From: CBDCWT01 sp965223305
Lineage (GTDB): Bacteria > Planctomycetota > Planctomycetia > Pirellulales > Pirellulaceae
DNA length: 64,000 nt
Assembly: GCA_965223305.1 (NCBI GenBank)
Contig: CBDCWT010000084.1
Span: 376,065 to 440,064, forward strand
Reading direction: 5' to 3'
Numbering within the stretch: the first letter of the stretch is position 1; every line of letters begins with the position of its first letter. The notes under the pieces are model-generated. The model was not told the origin of the DNA. It saw only the letters and a program-made list of their open reading frames with translations, and did not search any database. The position numbers and the translations under genes are program-made. Shown here in pieces: positions 26,480 to 36,286 of the stretch.

Positions 26480-27800
26480 GTAGGCACACTCCGTGTGCCG
26501 TCGTTTTTTGACAGGACTTACAGGATCGACGGGATGGCCGGTGACCATGGTTCCGCAAAATCAGCCGCCGGGCGTTAGCCCACGGTTCCCGCTGCAACCA
26601 GCCCTTCGACCTCGGCTCGGCAGGAGCCTCGCCCTCCCGAGCGCGCTACACGGATGTTGAAGCGAGTGTGATGGGCACTCCGCCCTGAACACTCCTCAAT
26701 CCTATTCATCTTGTCGATCCTGTCTTCTGTTTTTTTGACAGGATTTACAGGATCGACAGGATGGCCGCATGACTCTGCAAAATCAGCCGCTGGGCGTTAG
26801 CCCACGGTTCGCACTGCAACCAGCCCTTCGACCTCGGCTCGGCAGCAGCCTCGCCCTCCCGAGCGCGCTACACGGATGTTGAAGCGAGTGTGATGGGCAC
26901 TCCGCGCTGAACACTCCTCAATCCTATTCATCTTGTCGATCCTGTCTTCTGTTTTTTTTGACAGGATTTACAGGATCGACAGGATGGCCGCATGACTCTG
27001 CAAAATCAGCCGCTGGGCGTTAGCCCACGGTTCGCACTGTAACCAGCCCTTCGACCTCGGCTCGGCAGGAGCCTCGCCCTCCCGAGCGCGCTGCACGGAT
27101 GTTGCAGTGAGTGTGATGGGCACTCCGCGCTGAACACTCCTCAATCCTATTCATCTTATCGATCCTGTCTTCTGTTTTTTTGACAGGACTTACAGGATCG
27201 ACAGGATGGTCGGTGACCACTCAAAATCAGCCGCTGCTTGTCGATCCTGTCTTCTGTTTTTTTGACAGGATTTACAGGATCGACAGGATGGTCGGTGACC
27301 ATGGTTCCGCAAAATCAGCCGCTGGGCGTTAGCCCACGGTTCGCACTGTAACCAGCCCTTCGACCTCGGCTCGGCAGGAGCCTCGCCCTCCCGAGCGCGC
27401 TACACGGATGTTGAAGCGAGTGTGATGGGCACTCCGCGCTGAACACTCCTCAATCCTATTCATCTTGTCGATCCTGTCTTCTGTTTTTTTGACAGGATTT
27501 ACAGGATCGACACACGACCTCGGCTCGGCAGGAGCCTCGCCCTCCCGAGCGCGCTACACGGATGTTGAAGCGAGTGTGATGGGCACTCCTCAATCCTATT
27601 CATCTTGTCGATCCTGTCTTCTGTTTTTTTGACAGGACTTACAGGATCGACAGGATGGTCGGTGACCATGACTCTGCAAAATCAGCCGCTGGGCGTTAGC
27701 CCACGGTTCCCGCTGTAACCAGCCCTTCGACATCGGCTCGGCAGGAGCCTCGCCCTCCCGAGCGCGATACACGGATGTTGCAGTGAGTGTGATGGGCATT
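26480..27800 (+). repeat. Direct array of ~223-bp dispersed repeats (five main units)
   Basis: The core GCGTTAGCCCACGGTT occurs at 26572, 26794, 27017, 27326 and 27693. Each unit combines that core, a segment ending in CTCGCCCTCCCGAGCGCG, and a hairpin-forming module built from short GACAGGAT-type words on both sides of a T-run. Spacing is about 222-223 bp for the first units, then 309 and 367 bp because of partial copies. There is no coding signal in it. The array fills the 1.4 kb between two plus-strand genes, directly 3' of the first. Confidence 0.85.
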
Positions 27801-27909
27801 CCGGCGCACCCCGACCTGCCGCCAGCGCTGCCTGCACCCCGCCGCCTACAGTACAATTTGCAGATCGGGGGGCGGTTTAAACCCCAACGTCATATCGGGG
27901 AGGCATCCT

Positions 27910-30012
27910 ATGCAGCGTCGACACCTTCACTTGTTCCTGATCGTATTGGCCGTTCAGGGGGCCTGGCACGTTGGAGCGGCACGGGCCGACGAGCTGGGGT
28001 CGATCGCAACCGCTGAGAAGACCGCTCAGGCGCGCCAGCAGTTATACCTCGCCGACATCCGGACTGCAGACATAGCCTGGCGCGAAGGCAATATCCCGCT
28101 GATGGAGTCGCTGTTGCGGCGCCACGTACCAAATGGTGCGGAGGCCGACCTGCGCCAGTTTGAGTGGTACGTGCTGTGGGGATTCTTACAACGAAACCGC
28201 CCCCAACGGCGCGTCGAGCTGCCAGACCATCTCAAGGCCGCTGCCTTTTCACCTACAGGCGACGACCTGGCAGTGGTACTCGGCTCCGATCACTCGGTGA
28301 TTATGATCGACGCTGGGACGGGAGAGCTCCGCCAACGGTATGACCAAGCAGCTCCCAGCCGATGGAGAAAGGAGTTCCTCGCATTCTCGCCGGATGGCAA
28401 TACCTTGGCTTACCAAGGTAAGAGCGACAGGATCGTACGCTTACGGAACTTGGTGAGCGGCCAGGTTCAAGATCTCCCGAGGTCCGACGGCTACATTTAT
28501 TCCGCAGCGTTCTCACCAACAGACGATTTGCTGGTGACCGGAAGCTCTAACGGCATCATCCAGGTGTGGGATTTGCAGACGAACAAGAGGAGGGTCCTAG
28601 AGCGATTTGGAGCGGCGATCAACGCGCTGGCCTTCTCGCCGGGCGGAAAACAGTTGGCGGTTGGCTGCCGGGCGAGTTCACACTTTGGTGCGCCGCTGAC
28701 CGACGGTGTCTCGCACAAGACAGCGAAGGTCATCCAACTCGCAGATGGCGAAGTCCGCTACGAGGTTCATCACAACGGAGCTGTCAACGCGCTGGCATTC
28801 TCGCCAGACGGCCGTTTTCTTGCCACCGGAGGCAGCGACGGAGTGCTGCAGGTTTACGATTTCCGCGACGACTCGGTATCGACGATCTGGCGCGCCGAGC
28901 TGTCAGAGCGTGGAGATGCCGTGGGGGGTCGAATCAGGTCGCTAGCGTTTTCACCGGACAGTCGCTGGCTCGCAGCGGGCGGTATCGGGCTCCGCGTATG
29001 GGACACCTCCCATTTCAAACTCGCTGCCACGCTGGGTGGCCACGTGAGCCCGATACAGGGGGTGTCATTCTCTGCCAACAACCTGTTGGCGTCGGTTGGC
29101 CTGGACCACACCGTCTTGGTGTGGGATCTCAACCAGGCGGGATGGACGGGCGCGGAGACTCGTGACTTTGGCGGCAAGGTGGACACGGTCGCCTTCTGTC
29201 CCAACGGCGAGATTGCGGTCCACACCCTTGGTTCTTCCCGGCTACCGGTGTGGGATCCGGTGAGCGATCGGGTACGACACATCGAGGGGGCGGGCCACTA
29301 TGCTGTGTCCAAGTCGGGCGTGCTGGCAGCCGCTACGAGAGAAAACATCCGTTTCGTAGACTTGATGACAGGTGAAAAGGCAGAGACCCCGTTGGGGGTC
29401 AACGTGACGCAACTGGCTTTTTCTCCAAACGACGACGTGCTGGCGCTGGCGACCTACCAAGGTGCCGTTCAATTGTGGTCGGCTCAGACGGGCGAGCCTA
29501 TTCTGCAATCGGGCGCTCAGCAGGGCCGAGTTTCGGATCTGGTTTTCAGCCCCGACGGTAAACGCGTTGCCTCGGCCCACCAACTTCCATATCACGTGAC
29601 AGTCTGGGATGTTGTTGCACGAGAGAAGGAATTGACGCTCGACGTCGGGTCTGGCAGCGGCGAACTAGCGGTTGATTTCTCGCCTGACGGCAACCTGTTA
29701 GCCGTTGGCCGACAGTTTTTGGGGATCCAGATCTGGAATCTGAAGGAACCCGAAAAACTGCCAATCGTGTTGCCGGCGGTCACGATGGCCGTCGCCTTTG
29801 CGCCGAGTGGACAGACTCTCTTCTCCGGCCGGATGGGGGATGCTGCGTTGCATGTGTGGGACCTGCCAACTCGCCGGCTGAAGTGCAGCCTGCCGGGCGT
29901 TAGTCGCACGCGGGACATCGCGGTGTCGTCGGACGGAACGATGGTCGCCGTCGGCGGCTGGGATGGAACAGTGCGGTTACTGCGGGCAGTCGACGTCCCA
30001 GACCGCAGCTGA
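27910..30012 (+). CDS. Exported WD40 double-propeller protein
   Basis: This is a 700-residue protein starting at ATG 27910, with a strong Shine-Dalgarno (GGGGAGG) a few bases upstream. Residues 1-26 form a signal peptide ending in AARA. Residues about 40-97 are helical and include the segment YLADIRTADIAWREGN and ADLRQFEWYVLW. In planctomycetes this segment usually precedes WD40 repeats, often after a Ser/Thr kinase that is absent here. From about residue 103 to the end come some 13-14 WD40 repeats with AFSPDG and VWDL motifs, enough for two seven-bladed propellers. It is probably a periplasmic or surface scaffold for protein-protein contacts. No catalytic motif is seen. The gene stands alone between two repeat arrays of opposite orientation. 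Confidence 0.88.
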   Translation: MQRRHLHLFLIVLAVQGAWHVGAARADELGSIATAEKTAQARQQLYLADIRTADIAWREGNIPLMESLLRRHVPNGAEADLRQFEWYVLWGFLQRNRPQRRVELPDHLKAAAFSPTGDDLAVVLGSDHSVIMIDAGTGELRQRYDQAAPSRWRKEFLAFSPDGNTLAYQGKSDRIVRLRNLVSGQVQDLPRSDGYIYSAAFSPTDDLLVTGSSNGIIQVWDLQTNKRRVLERFGAAINALAFSPGGKQLAVGCRASSHFGAPLTDGVSHKTAKVIQLADGEVRYEVHHNGAVNALAFSPDGRFLATGGSDGVLQVYDFRDDSVSTIWRAELSERGDAVGGRIRSLAFSPDSRWLAAGGIGLRVWDTSHFKLAATLGGHVSPIQGVSFSANNLLASVGLDHTVLVWDLNQAGWTGAETRDFGGKVDTVAFCPNGEIAVHTLGSSRLPVWDPVSDRVRHIEGAGHYAVSKSGVLAAATRENIRFVDLMTGEKAETPLGVNVTQLAFSPNDDVLALATYQGAVQLWSAQTGEPILQSGAQQGRVSDLVFSPDGKRVASAHQLPYHVTVWDVVAREKELTLDVGSGSGELAVDFSPDGNLLAVGRQFLGIQIWNLKEPEKLPIVLPAVTMAVAFAPSGQTLFSGRMGDAALHVWDLPTRRLKCSLPGVSRTRDIAVSSDGTMVAVGGWDGTVRLLRAVDVPDRS

Positions 30013-30039
30013 AGCGGAAGCTTCGAGATCACGCGTCAA

Positions 30040-30640
30040 TCGATGAACAACATCCGTGTTAACGCGCTCGGGAGGGCGAGGCTCCTGCCGAGCCGAGCCA
30101 CCTCGGAGTGCTTGATTCGAAACCGTGGGCTAACGCCCAGCGGCTGATTTTGTGTCGCGGGTTCATCCTGTTGATCCTGTAAATCCTGTCAAGAAAGGCA
30201 GAAGACAGGATCAACAAGATGAACAGGACAGAGGCAGCGACTCTAGGCGGGTGTGTCCATCACACCCACGGCAACATCCGAGTTAACGCGCTCGGGAGGG
30301 CGAGGCTCCCGCCGAGCCGAGCCACCTCGGAGTGCTTGATTCGAAACCGTGGGCTAACGCCCAGCGGCTGATTTTGTGTCGCGTGTCCATCCTGTTGATC
30401 CTGTAAATCCTGTCAAGAAAGGGCAGAGGACAGGATGAACAAGATGAACAGGACAGAGGCAGCGACTCTAGGCGGGTGTGTCCATCACACCCACGGCAAC
30501 ATCCGTGTTAACGCGCTCGGGAGGGCGAGGCTCCTGCCGAGCCGAGCCACCTCGGAGTGATGATTCGAAACCGTGGGCTAACGCCCAGCGGCTGATTTTG
30601 TGTCGCGGGTCCATCCTGTAAATCCTGTCAAGGAGACTTG
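30040..30640 (-). repeat. Second array of the same repeat, inverted orientation (three units)
   Basis: The core AACCGTGGGCTAACGC, the reverse complement of the core in the left array, occurs at 30121, 30345 and 30569, spaced 224 bp. Each unit again has the GCTCGGGAGGGCGAGG segment and an AATCCTGTCAAG hairpin module. The array lies between convergent genes (ends at 30012 and 30645) and could act as a bidirectional terminator, which is inference. Confidence 0.85.
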
Positions 30641-30644
30641 GTTT

Positions 30645-33600
30645 TCAGTACAGATCCGAAACCAAACTCTCCGAAACTGCGTCGTCGAGCAAGTCGTCAT
30701 CGAGCAGTTCCTCGAAGACGGCGTCCAGTGCCTCTCCGTTAGGCGCGCTCCGAGCGTCATCAGCGTCTGCCATCCCCAGGTCATCATCCACAAATCCCAA
30801 TGCCCGTAAGGCAGTGTCGTTGGCATCCTGCGCCGGATCTGTCTGCAACACTTCGACCAATTGCTGGGGAACGATTGCTGAGGTCAACACTCCCGATGGG
30901 ATCTCCGGGATCGTGTCGACCGGCAGTAGAGCTGCAACCTGAGCAACCTGGGACGCGTCCGCCGCATTCACCCGGTTGTTCCCGCTCACATCGGCAATTA
31001 CCCCCGGATCGGTGCTCGGTGTGGCCGCAAAGCCGTCGATCAATAACGCAGCATGTTGCGCGACTTGCGACGCATCGGCCGCGTTCACCCGACCGTTCCC
31101 GGTAACGTCCGAAAAGTACTCGAGCACATGCAAGCCGTCGTCGTCGATGACAGGGACACTGTTCGACGCCGAGTCCGTGGCACTCGCCGTGTGAATGTTC
31201 AACACCTGGGAATCGAGATAGATCGCGTTGGCGTCGGCCGTCGGAACGCTCGCCGTCAGATCGACCAGCGTGTTCGCGCCTGCCGGCAAGTCCACCGTAC
31301 TGGTCAAGGTGACTACTGCCGTGCCGGCAGTGGACGTATCCAGGTTCACCGCGGCACCCGCCGGCATGTTCGCGCCGGCAGCCACCGCGGAAATCTCCAG
31401 AAGCGCCGGATCGTAGTCGATCGACAGCGACACACTCCGCAGTCCCGTGCCGTCGCTGATCGTCACCGGCAAGCCCGTCGTAACATTGGCCGGTAGGTTT
31501 ACCGGTTGACCCGGACCGCGGACAAAGTCGTCTATGCTGAGCGTGACCGAGCCCGCTGCCGGTGCCACAATCTCGAAGTTCCCGACGTAGTTGTCGCCAG
31601 GCGTGCCATCGCCGTTACCATCCAAGGCACGAGCTGTCGTGTCTTCAAAGGCATCCGCGCCGCTGCGCAGCGTTGCCGTGTAGGTGTCCGCCGCCAGCGT
31701 GCCACCGGTGGCAATGAAGTAAATCATGTCGTCTGACGAGTCGACTACCAGTGATCCCGTGACTGCGCCACTGGAGGCACCGGTTAATGTAACATCGGCC
31801 GCGCCAAGCCCCGCCGATGTGTCGTAGAGGTTTAGGTCGGCCGTGTCGATTGGGGCATTAAACTGGGCCATGAAGCCCGTGCTCGTACCCGCGAAGTTCG
31901 ACACCGCGAAGCTGGCGGGGCCATCGTCGTCCTGGATCGTAGTCGTGGCCTGCTGCGTACCGTCTTCATTGCCGTTGGTCACCGTTTCGATGTCGAGCAC
32001 GACGGTCTCGTTGTCTTCATCTTCCGTATCCTGAACGGCCGTGACTGTTACCGAACCAGTGGTGGCGCCGGCGGCGATCACCACTTGTGTTCCGGAGAGT
32101 GTGAAGTCGCTGGCCGCGGCCGTGCCGCTAGCCGCAAGATCAACGGTCACGTCGAGCGTGGTCGCCTCCGACAGGGTGACTGTGAAGGTCGCCACGCCGC
32201 CTTCCTCAGGAATTTCGGCGTTATCGACCGAGATGCTGACGTTCGGCACTACCGGGTCGTCGTCGTCGACAATCGTGACGATGACCTGTTGCTCTCCAGC
32301 CTCGTCGCCGTTGGTGACGCCGGAGATGTCGACGATCACCGTCTCGTCGTCATCGTCGACGGTGTCTTGTACCGTCGTGATTTCAACCGAGCCGGTCGTC
32401 TGTCCTGTGGGAATGACGATCTGAGTGCCGGTAATCGTAAAGTCGTCGTCCAACGTTGCTGTTCCGGAAATCTCCAGATCGACCGTTATGTCGACCGTAT
32501 GAGCTTCGGACAGAGTCGCGGTGACAACCGCCGTCGCTGGGTCTTCGGTAACGGTCGCCACATCGGCCGAAATCGAGACCGTCGGTTGCAGATTCTGGTT
32601 AAACCAAACGCGGCTACCGGGGCCGTCGCCGCGGACGTTGGCCTCGAGAAGATCGAGGTCGCCGTCGCCGTCGATATCGCCGATTTCAGCAAAGTCAATA
32701 CGCCGGGCGCCGCCCGCGAAGGTCAGGCGTTGGCCGGAGTCCTGAAAAGTGGCATTGCCATCGTTCAACCAAATCTCGGTGCCCGCCCCGAATCGCTGGA
32801 ACGGGATAACATCCAGGTCACCATCCCCATCCATGTCCCCGATTCGGACGCGATAAATCTGTGCTGTCCCGCCGCCGAGGTTCTGACCGGTGTCAAAGAA
32901 GTTACCATCTCCGTCATTGAGATAGATGAACGCACCATTGCCGCTGTAGACCGTACCTCCCACCAGATCCATGTCACCATCGCCGTCCAGGTCCCCCACG
33001 GCGACGTCCTTCGTTGCTCGGAACCCTCCCAGCGTTTGACCACTGTCCACAAAGTTCCCACTGCCATCATTGAAGTAAATGTGGTTGGGCGTACCGTTGT
33101 TACCTTCCCAAGCGTCCAGGTCGCCGTCGTTATCGAGGTCCGCCAGCTCGACGGCATCGGTGGAGTGGTTACCCAGACCTTGGCCGGTGTTGGTGAAGTT
33201 GCCACTGCCATCGTTCAGCCAGATTTGGTTGCCGCCGTAGCGGATCCCCAGGAAGAGATCCAAGTCACCGTCACCGTCCAAGTCGCCAGCTCGGGTCTGT
33301 GTACCACCGGGGCTAATACCCGAGTTGGTGAAGTTCCCCGAGCCATCGTTCAGCATGATCCGGCCGCCAGCGACGTCGAGGTCCCCGTCGCCATCCACAT
33401 CAGCGAAGGAAAACTCTCCTAAGCCACCGCCCAACGTTTGGCCGCTGTTGGTGAACGTGCCGGTACCGTCGTTCAACCAGGTTTGGTCACCGCCTCGGAT
33501 GGCATCCAAGTCGCCGTCGTCGTCGATGTCCCCGACGGCAATGTGTGACAGTGCATGTTGCCCGAAGGCCACACCACCATCTTCAAATTGGCCACTCCCG

Positions 33601-34028
33601 CCAGCGGCTGTGTAGAATTGCCAAACTTCCGGTGTGGCTGCTCCGCCCGCCAGTGAAACACCCGCGCTAACCGTTGCCTGAACCAGTTCGCCACCGAAGA
33701 AGGCATTGGTTGGGGTATGCGTCGCGACCGCCCCGTCGAAAGTGACGGTTGTCAGATCACCGGTCAACTTACCCACGCTTTTCGATCCGTGCACGGTGAA
33801 TGTCTGGTCGGTTGCGGCCGTGACGTTCTGGTCGAATGTCGCCGAGATATCTGTCCCAGGATCGGCAGTCGACGAGTTGGCCGCAGGAATTTGGGATAAC
33901 ACGGTTAGCAGATTTCGTTTTTCGAGCCGTTCCGCGCCAAGATGCCCGATAACCCGCAGCCTCCGCTCATGACGTGATCGAGCTGAGGAACTTCGACAAA
34001 TCCAGCGGCGCTTTCTCGAACGGTGCAT
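30645..34028 (-). CDS. Secreted VCBS/Calx-beta/cohesin-like/dockerin protein
   Basis: I place the start at ATG 34028, with AAGGAA just upstream, rather than at a TTG seven codons earlier. This gives 1,127 residues. Order seen: basic N-terminus with the LEPR-like motif AERLEKRNLL; an SbsA-type Ig-like domain (about 43-145); at least seven VCBS/FG-GAP repeats with DGDGDLD and WLNDGSGNF motifs (about 150-490); two Calx-beta domains (about 495-715, EEGGVATFTVTLSEA); a further beta domain; a cohesin-like domain (about 835-960, VSLSIDYDPALLEIS); and two dockerin type I repeats (DVTGNGRVNAADASQ, DVSGNNRVNAADASQ). In cellulosomes cohesin binds dockerin; in planctomycetes the role of such proteins is unknown. 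Likely surface-bound and calcium-dependent. It is convergent with the WD40 gene. Confidence 0.88.
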   Translation of the reverse strand: MHRSRKRRWICRSSSARSRHERRLRVIGHLGAERLEKRNLLTVLSQIPAANSSTADPGTDISATFDQNVTAATDQTFTVHGSKSVGKLTGDLTTVTFDGAVATHTPTNAFFGGELVQATVSAGVSLAGGAATPEVWQFYTAAGGSGQFEDGGVAFGQHALSHIAVGDIDDDGDLDAIRGGDQTWLNDGTGTFTNSGQTLGGGLGEFSFADVDGDGDLDVAGGRIMLNDGSGNFTNSGISPGGTQTRAGDLDGDGDLDLFLGIRYGGNQIWLNDGSGNFTNTGQGLGNHSTDAVELADLDNDGDLDAWEGNNGTPNHIYFNDGSGNFVDSGQTLGGFRATKDVAVGDLDGDGDMDLVGGTVYSGNGAFIYLNDGDGNFFDTGQNLGGGTAQIYRVRIGDMDGDGDLDVIPFQRFGAGTEIWLNDGNATFQDSGQRLTFAGGARRIDFAEIGDIDGDGDLDLLEANVRGDGPGSRVWFNQNLQPTVSISADVATVTEDPATAVVTATLSEAHTVDITVDLEISGTATLDDDFTITGTQIVIPTGQTTGSVEITTVQDTVDDDDETVIVDISGVTNGDEAGEQQVIVTIVDDDDPVVPNVSISVDNAEIPEEGGVATFTVTLSEATTLDVTVDLAASGTAAASDFTLSGTQVVIAAGATTGSVTVTAVQDTEDEDNETVVLDIETVTNGNEDGTQQATTTIQDDDGPASFAVSNFAGTSTGFMAQFNAPIDTADLNLYDTSAGLGAADVTLTGASSGAVTGSLVVDSSDDMIYFIATGGTLAADTYTATLRSGADAFEDTTARALDGNGDGTPGDNYVGNFEIVAPAAGSVTLSIDDFVRGPGQPVNLPANVTTGLPVTISDGTGLRSVSLSIDYDPALLEISAVAAGANMPAGAAVNLDTSTAGTAVVTLTSTVDLPAGANTLVDLTASVPTADANAIYLDSQVLNIHTASATDSASNSVPVIDDDGLHVLEYFSDVTGNGRVNAADASQVAQHAALLIDGFAATPSTDPGVIADVSGNNRVNAADASQVAQVAALLPVDTIPEIPSGVLTSAIVPQQLVEVLQTDPAQDANDTALRALGFVDDDLGMADADDARSAPNGEALDAVFEELLDDDLLDDAVSESLVSDLY

Positions 34029-34597
34029 GATGAGTTCCTTTGGCTTCAATTTGTGTTGGTCATGGTGTTCAGGAGCAGTTGGACCTGGGCAGGCGTCCTG
34101 ACTTGATGCTGTTTGCGACGGTGTTTGGCATTTGACGCCTCTGCCGCCTCAAGAGCGCGCACCACAGAAACACCTAAGAAGCGCCGCGGCCCGAACGGGG
34201 GACACATTCTTTCCAGGTTTTGCGTTTATGGCACAACTGCCATCGGTAGTCAAGCAAATTCTCTTCGGCTGTCGCTAAGATGCGAATCGGTGCTTGATTG
34301 CCATCTACTGACCGCAGCTTGAGTCACGCACGTTCGCGCGTATGGGCACCGATTGCCGCAAAACGATCTCGAAAAGATTCTCCTGCCAAATCTGCATGTT
34401 CCCTGCATTTTGGATTGTGCGCACTAATCGCATTGCGGCCAACGGGCGTCGGTCTGCCAGGCTGGACCTTTCGTCGTGGGGCTCTCGCCACGACGGGAAA
34501 GAGCGCGCATTCCGTCGATGTGTAGATGCACGACTGTTTCGGCCGCCAATTTGATCGCAGTGACCGGTGTCGCACTTCGAGACCACGTTTACTTTCG
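34029..34597. other. Intergenic region without a supported gene
   Basis: This 570-bp stretch separates two minus-strand genes. A small hairpin (CGTCGTGG ... CCACGACG, 34472-34495) lies about 100 bp past the lipoprotein stop. It has no T-tract, so a terminator is only a possibility. Short frames on both strands show no recognisable protein. Confidence 0.4.
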
Positions 34598-35164
34598 CTA
34601 CGGTCTATCGGTATTGCCCTGCTGGGCTGCCTGCGCTGCGAGTCTCGCTGCGATGATCGGAGCAGCGTTGACTTTCCAGGTCCCGTCGGTCTTCACCAAA
34701 TCGAAAGGAAGTGGATTGCCGGGCATTGTAAGATGCTGTCGATTGTCATTGATCATCGACGAATCATAGTTGATGGATTTTCCGTTCGGCAACCTGACCG
34801 TCTCGCCGACCGACAGTCGCGAAATGGGCATAGACGCGAACTGGGCCTTCATCGAGTCAATTTGTTGTGGTGTCAGTTGGTTCGTTGAAATGAGAACATC
34901 GAGTCGATCATTGGGAATGGCTACCTGCTGGATCCCCGCCTTGTCACCGGCGAGCATAGCGATGAAGAACTGCTTCAAGACAGCCTCCGGCGATGTCACC
35001 TCCTCAATCGGAGCAAGCGATTTCTGAGGCACGCTTAGCGAGCTGGCCTCACTTGTAGGAGTTTGAGGTGCCTCGTCTGTGTCGACGGACTGTCGCGAAC
35101 AGCCGGTGATGAGAACTGCGAACGCGGTCAACATGAACGTTCTTCGTGTGCGATACAGGCGCAT
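34598..35164 (-). CDS. Putative lipoprotein (DUF4878/NTF2-like)
   Basis: I chose ATG 35164, with AAGG about 8 nt upstream, over a TTG thirteen codons earlier. This gives 188 residues. Residues 1-22 are a lipoprotein signal: RLYRTRRTF, then a hydrophobic stretch ending in the lipobox LITGC. A Ser/Thr/Pro-rich spacer follows, then a compact domain starting SPEAVLKQFFIAMLAGDK and ending PFDLVKTDGTWKVNA. That pattern, a helical start with a final strand around DGTWKV, is typical of DUF4878/NTF2-like lipoproteins, whose function is unknown. The protein is probably anchored to a membrane facing the periplasm. Nothing in the neighbourhood suggests a pathway. Confidence 0.75.
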   Translation of the reverse strand: MRLYRTRRTFMLTAFAVLITGCSRQSVDTDEAPQTPTSEASSLSVPQKSLAPIEEVTSPEAVLKQFFIAMLAGDKAGIQQVAIPNDRLDVLISTNQLTPQQIDSMKAQFASMPISRLSVGETVRLPNGKSINYDSSMINDNRQHLTMPGNPLPFDLVKTDGTWKVNAAPIIAARLAAQAAQQGNTDRP

Positions 35165-35384
35165 TGTACAATACCTTAAGATCCCGAAGTAGCGGAGTCG
35201 CAACGTGAACTATAGCCACAGAAGCGGAGGTTGTCACGGTCCTTGTAGCCAGCGATTCAGTGGCGTGTCATGCACTGGCATACATCGGTCGTGGATTTGC
35301 GTCCTCACAGGAGAGCCGCTTGCGCACAAAAATTGACGATGGACTACAGAATCAGATCATGATGATCCGGCAGTCTTGAACTAG

Positions 35385-35657
35385 ACTGACAGCCCTACCC
35401 CTCCTGGTTACTCGCAAACCACCGACAAGACCTACAAGCTCGTCGTGCTGCTCCACGGCTTCGGTGACGACGAAACGGCTTGGACCGACGTCGGGCGAGC
35501 TCGCTTCATCGCGGACAGCTTGATCGCGCAGGGAAAGATCGAGCCAGTTGTCATCGCGATGCCTTGGGGGCATCCGATTCCAGTTCCCGAAGGTGATCGC
35601 CCCGAGGAATATTGGTCTCAAAGCAACGATGCTTACCGGATGGGCACTCTGGCCTAG
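35385..35657 (+). pseudogene. Fragment of an esterase (alpha/beta hydrolase, EsteraseD/feruloyl type)
   Basis: An open segment of about 90 codons with no proper start (an in-frame TAG lies just before it) encodes PTPPGYSQTTDKTYK, then VVLLHGFGDDETAW, FIADSLIAQGKIEP and VVIAMPWGHP. These match the N-terminal half of exported esterase-family alpha/beta hydrolases, where LHGFGDDE is the oxyanion-hole region. The catalytic GxSxG Ser motif and everything after it are missing, and the frame ends at a TAG shortly after. I call it a decayed remnant. Together with an IS-end-like sequence about 400 bp away, it marks this region as rearranged. Confidence 0.7.
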
Positions 35658-36065
35658 AACTCGTGCAGCAGCTTGCGGCAGTTTCCTTTCGCTTTCGTAC
35701 TCACCGCTCGCAAGTTGGCATTTGCCAGCACCCCTCGAGTTCTGACCGTCGGCCTCACGCCTTGAGCCAAAGGCTCTTCGCTCTTGAGTAGCCGCTGGAA
35801 TTGACCAAATGGTTAATCTGAGCTTCTGGATCACTGGCGACGGCAAATCTAGGGTGTTTCTCGATCAGCCATAAATCGAGTTGCTGATGTGCCTGACGAG
35901 CACTAGCCCGAATAATTCATGAGCGATCTGCTGCGAGGTCGTAAGTCCATCCGTGGCTTCGTCATGCTTCACAATTCTCCCTCGACGTATTGCTTCAATA
36001 CGCCTGCGGAAGAATTGCTCGCCTTCCTTGCCACGAACGTACTTACAACCTCTCGCCACGATCTT
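35658..36065. other. Degenerate intergenic segment; possible 67-codon minus-strand frame
   Basis: No convincing gene is seen. A minus-strand frame from ATG 36068 to 35865 would encode a basic 67-residue peptide (start MKIVARGCKYVRGKEGEQ) that I do not recognise. Its ATG lies inside the IS-end-like sequence, so it may be part of a transposon remnant or not a gene at all. Confidence 0.3.
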
Positions 36066-36081
36066 CATGAATAATCCGGGC
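36066..36081. repeat. IS1380-like terminal inverted repeat remnant
   Basis: The minus strand reads GCCCGGATTATTCATG here. The 13 bases CCCGGATTATTCA are identical to the left end of the IS1380-family element at 62426. No transposase is linked, so this looks like a solitary leftover end. Confidence 0.45.
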
Positions 36082-36286
36082 TAGGCGACCCGAACCTTTT
36101 TCTTCCGTAATAGGCCAACAATTGAGGCCTCATAAAACTCCTAATTTCTTCATATCTTGCATTGCATATAAACATCTCAAATTATAAATTCATCTCATTC
36201 AGGCCAGTCTACGCATTCTTCTTGAACGCAGCGCGAGTCATGCGTAGACCACCTCATTCCCCCCATTTGATAAGAGGGCATTCTCG
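36082..36286 (+). promoter_or_regulatory. AT-rich upstream region of the repeat adhesin gene
   Basis: About 36120-36200 is far richer in A and T than its surroundings. It contains TTGCAT (36162-36167), 15 bp, then TATAAA (36183-36188), a loose sigma-70-like pair. The exact promoter is uncertain. A ribosome site, AGAGGG, lies about 7 nt before the ATG at 36287. Confidence 0.35.

Noticed and set aside
26480..27800. Possible CRISPR array
   Set aside because: The period is ~223 bp, the units are similar over their whole length with no unique spacers, and no cas gene is near. It is a dispersed repeat array.
35352..35846. Minus-strand frame of 164 codons
   Set aside because: It is antisense to the recognisable esterase fragment and has no family features.
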